A DNA stretch of 6,191 nt. Source: Actinomycetota bacterium. Its GTDB lineage: Bacteria > Actinomycetota > Actinomycetes > S36-B12 > UBA5976. The DNA is taken from contig CANJRK010000057.1 of the NCBI GenBank assembly GCA_947476765.1, positions 1-6,191 of the forward strand. The letters run 5' to 3'. The position numbers were made by a program, and so were the translations under genes. The notes beneath the pieces were generated by a model that was not told where the DNA came from, did not search any database, and was given only the letters and a program-made list of their open reading frames with translations. Positions 4,847 to 6,191 of this stretch are shown here, in pieces. Every line of letters starts with the position of its first letter. The stretch's first letter is position 1.

Positions 4847-6191
4847 CTATTCCAGAACATGCTCTGGTGTGAGGTTGGCCAGTAACTGCTCTGCGGAGCT
4901 ACTTTGCGCGAATAACTGGGATGTAGCTTGCTTAGTGCCACCGAGTGCATCTGGCGTGGAGATTCGCTTAAGTGGAATCTGGTCACCCAAATCCAAGATC
5001 ACCGAATCCCAAGATGCTGCCGCTACTTGATCTACGTACTTTGAAACACAGTTGCCGCGGAAATAGGCTCGGGTATCAGTTGGTGGGTTGGCTACCGCTT
5101 GGGCGATCTGATCCTCTGTGAACATAACTTCCATCTTGCCTTTTTGCTGCAAAACTCTGGCAAGACCCTTCTCTGGGCGTAAGTCAGAGAACTGGATATC
5201 GATGGCTGCTAACCGAGAGTCACTCCAAAGCATCTGCTCACGATTGCGATAACCATTCATTATGGACAACTTGGTGATCCAGTCCACTTCCCCGACTAGT
5301 GACATGGGATTGGTCTCTAGCGCTTGAAGTATGCGTCCCCAGTGTTGAACTACGTCATGACTCATTGGATCTTTGTCACCAGAAACCACAAGGAACTCTG
5401 CGGCCGATTGTTGGTAAAGCTTTTGCATGTCCAACGCCGACATCTCCGAGCCGTCACGCATTCGCTGCTTAGTTTCAAACTTGTAGTCATGACTTACCAG
5501 GTGCATAGAAGTAACTGGATCATAAAGTTCAAAGTCGAGGTTGAGGAATCCAGCCTCAATCATGCTCAGTACCAGAGCGGTAGCACCCATCTTCAAGTAG
5601 GTCATTCGATGCGACATGTTTGCATCACCGATAATGACATGCAGCCGTCGATGTAGATCCGGATTTGCATGCGGCTCATCTCGAGTATTGATAATTGGTC
5701 GACGCAGTGTTGTTTCCAGGCCCACTTCAGCTTCAAAGAAGTCCGCCCGTTGCGAAATTTGGAATCCCGGTTCGATGTTCTCTTGACCAATCCCAACCCG
5801 ACCAGCGCCAGCGAAAATACATCGTGTTACAAAAAATGGTGTTAGGAACTTAACCAAATCAGAAAATGGCACATCGCGAGAAACTTGATAGTTCTCGTGC
5901 GTGCCATAGCTAACACCTTTTCCATCAGTGTTGTTTTTGTATACCGTGATTAACTCACCAGTTAACGAACTTGCTAGTCGAGCACTTCGCTCGATAATAC
6001 GATCCCCTGCGTTATCCCATAACGCAGCGTCATATGGATTAGTGACTTCAGGTGAGGCGTATTCGGGATGAGCATGATCCACGTAATAGCGCGCACCATT
6101 AGGAAGTACTAGATTCGCTAATCCAAAATCATCATCGGTCAGTTGACTCGGATCAGCCTCTGCCCTCGACATATCGAATCCTCGCGCATCC
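4847..6191 (-). CDS. dop: Dop, deamidase of Pup / depupylase (5' end outside the window)
   Basis: Dop deamidates the C-terminal Gln of Pup and hydrolyses Pup from tagged proteins; it is a paralogue of the ligase PafA. Some 447 codons are visible of an expected roughly 500. The reading frame is open to the window edge and encodes DARGFD before the first in-frame ATG (6172-6170). DARGFD-SR is conserved in Dop near residue 60, so this ATG is internal and about 60 N-terminal residues, including the first metal-binding Glu motif, lie beyond 6191. Visible landmarks are the end of the Dop-specific loop, NGARYYVDHAHPEYASPE with the catalytic Asp (codon 6077-6079), YKNNTDGKGVSYGTHENY, SQRADFFEAEVGLETT, RRPIINTRDEPHA, RRLHVIIGDANMS, and near the C-terminus PPTDTRAYFRG and AASWDSVILDLG. 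The HAHPEY motif distinguishes it from PafA (GSHPEY). It is the first gene of the visible cluster; the Mpa/ARC ATPase gene often lies further upstream, outside this window. Confidence 0.97.
   Translation of the reverse strand, partial: DARGFDMSRAEADPSQLTDDDFGLANLVLPNGARYYVDHAHPEYASPEVTNPYDAALWDNAGDRIIERSARLASSLTGELITVYKNNTDGKGVSYGTHENYQVSRDVPFSDLVKFLTPFFVTRCIFAGAGRVGIGQENIEPGFQISQRADFFEAEVGLETTLRRPIINTRDEPHANPDLHRRLHVIIGDANMSHRMTYLKMGATALVLSMIEAGFLNLDFELYDPVTSMHLVSHDYKFETKQRMRDGSEMSALDMQKLYQQSAAEFLVVSGDKDPMSHDVVQHWGRILQALETNPMSLVGEVDWITKLSIMNGYRNREQMLWSDSRLAAIDIQFSDLRPEKGLARVLQQKGKMEVMFTEDQIAQAVANPPTDTRAYFRGNCVSKYVDQVAAASWDSVILDLGDQIPLKRISTPDALGGTKQATSQLFAQSSSAEQLLANLTPEHVLE
4852..4867 (-). 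other. Imperfect palindrome / hairpin at the 3' end of dop
   Basis: The 16-base plus-strand sequence ccagaacatgctctgg is a palindrome except for one mismatched pair. In the minus-strand transcript that pair becomes G-U, so CCAGAG-CAUG-UUCUGG can fold as a 6-pair stem with a tetraloop. It sits over the last dop codons (PEHVL), about 25 bases upstream of the pup ribosome binding site. A second, weaker hairpin (AAUAGG/CCUGUU around CUGAAA) follows directly. No U-run follows either, so they are not terminators. They could mark an RNA processing point between dop and pup, or be coding coincidence. Confidence 0.35.

Noticed and set aside
4852..4867. LexA-type operator in the palindrome at the dop end
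   Set aside because: The half-sites GARC/GYTC are separated by 2 bases, not the 4 of the actinobacterial GAAC-N4-GTTC box.
5324..5656. Plus-strand 110-codon open frame inside dop
   Set aside because: Entirely antisense to the conserved dop coding sequence; the translation has no recognisable domain and low-complexity His/Arg content typical of a shadow frame.
5602..5796. Minus-strand 64-codon frame inside dop
   Set aside because: Out-of-frame reading of the RRPIINTRDEPHA and GDANMS region of dop; no independent signal.
1..6191. A new defence or mobile system in the window
   Set aside because: All nine genes belong to the known pupylation, FKBP, PafBC and Tat families in their usual order; no transposase, integrase, direct repeats or composition break was seen.

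Overview
The window is one contiguous minus-strand gene cluster from an actinobacterium. It is the conserved pupylation / PafBC / Tat locus. Read in the direction of transcription (right to left), the order is dop (5' end outside the window), pup, pafA, a lipoprotein FKBP prolyl isomerase, a cytosolic FKBP prolyl isomerase, pafB, pafC, tatA and tatC (3' end outside the window). Every gene was assigned from recognisable family sequence. I found no credible plus-strand gene, RNA gene, mobile element, CRISPR array or phage remnant. Coding density is about 97%; the longest non-coding gap is 63 bases, between pafC and tatA.

The phylum assignment is firm, because the dop-pup-pafA-(FKBP)-pafBC-tatAC order is an actinobacterial signature. 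Base composition sampled by eye is in the high 40s percent G+C, low for the phylum. That points to a genome-streamlined or otherwise low-GC aquatic-type lineage (for example acI/Nanopelagicales-like), but the lineage is inference and cannot be fixed from this window.

Right part (about 4636-6191): Dop, Pup and PafA form the complete tagging toolkit. Pup ends in Gly-Gly-Gln, so Dop must deamidate it before PafA can ligate it to substrate lysines; Dop also removes Pup. The 20S proteasome genes prcB and prcA, which lie between pup and pafA in mycobacteria and streptomycetes, are absent here: the pup stop codon abuts the pafA start codon.

Middle part (2299-3221): two FKBP-fold prolyl isomerases lie in tandem, one with a lipoprotein signal peptide and one without any export signal. 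Left-middle part (453-2295): PafB and PafC, overlapping by 11 bases, are the two WYL-domain subunits of the PafBC activator of the LexA-independent DNA damage response. Left edge (1-389): TatA and the start of TatC, components of the twin-arginine export pathway.

Tight spacing (gaps of 31, 0, 22, 20, 3, -11, 63 and 9 bases) suggests one long transcript. The largest gap, before tatA, carries a small hairpin and a strong Shine-Dalgarno sequence, and is the best place for Tat expression to be uncoupled from the genes upstream. The locus is a known one. The points worth following are the missing prcBA, the short Pup, the FKBP pair and the small RNA-level structures at gene junctions.
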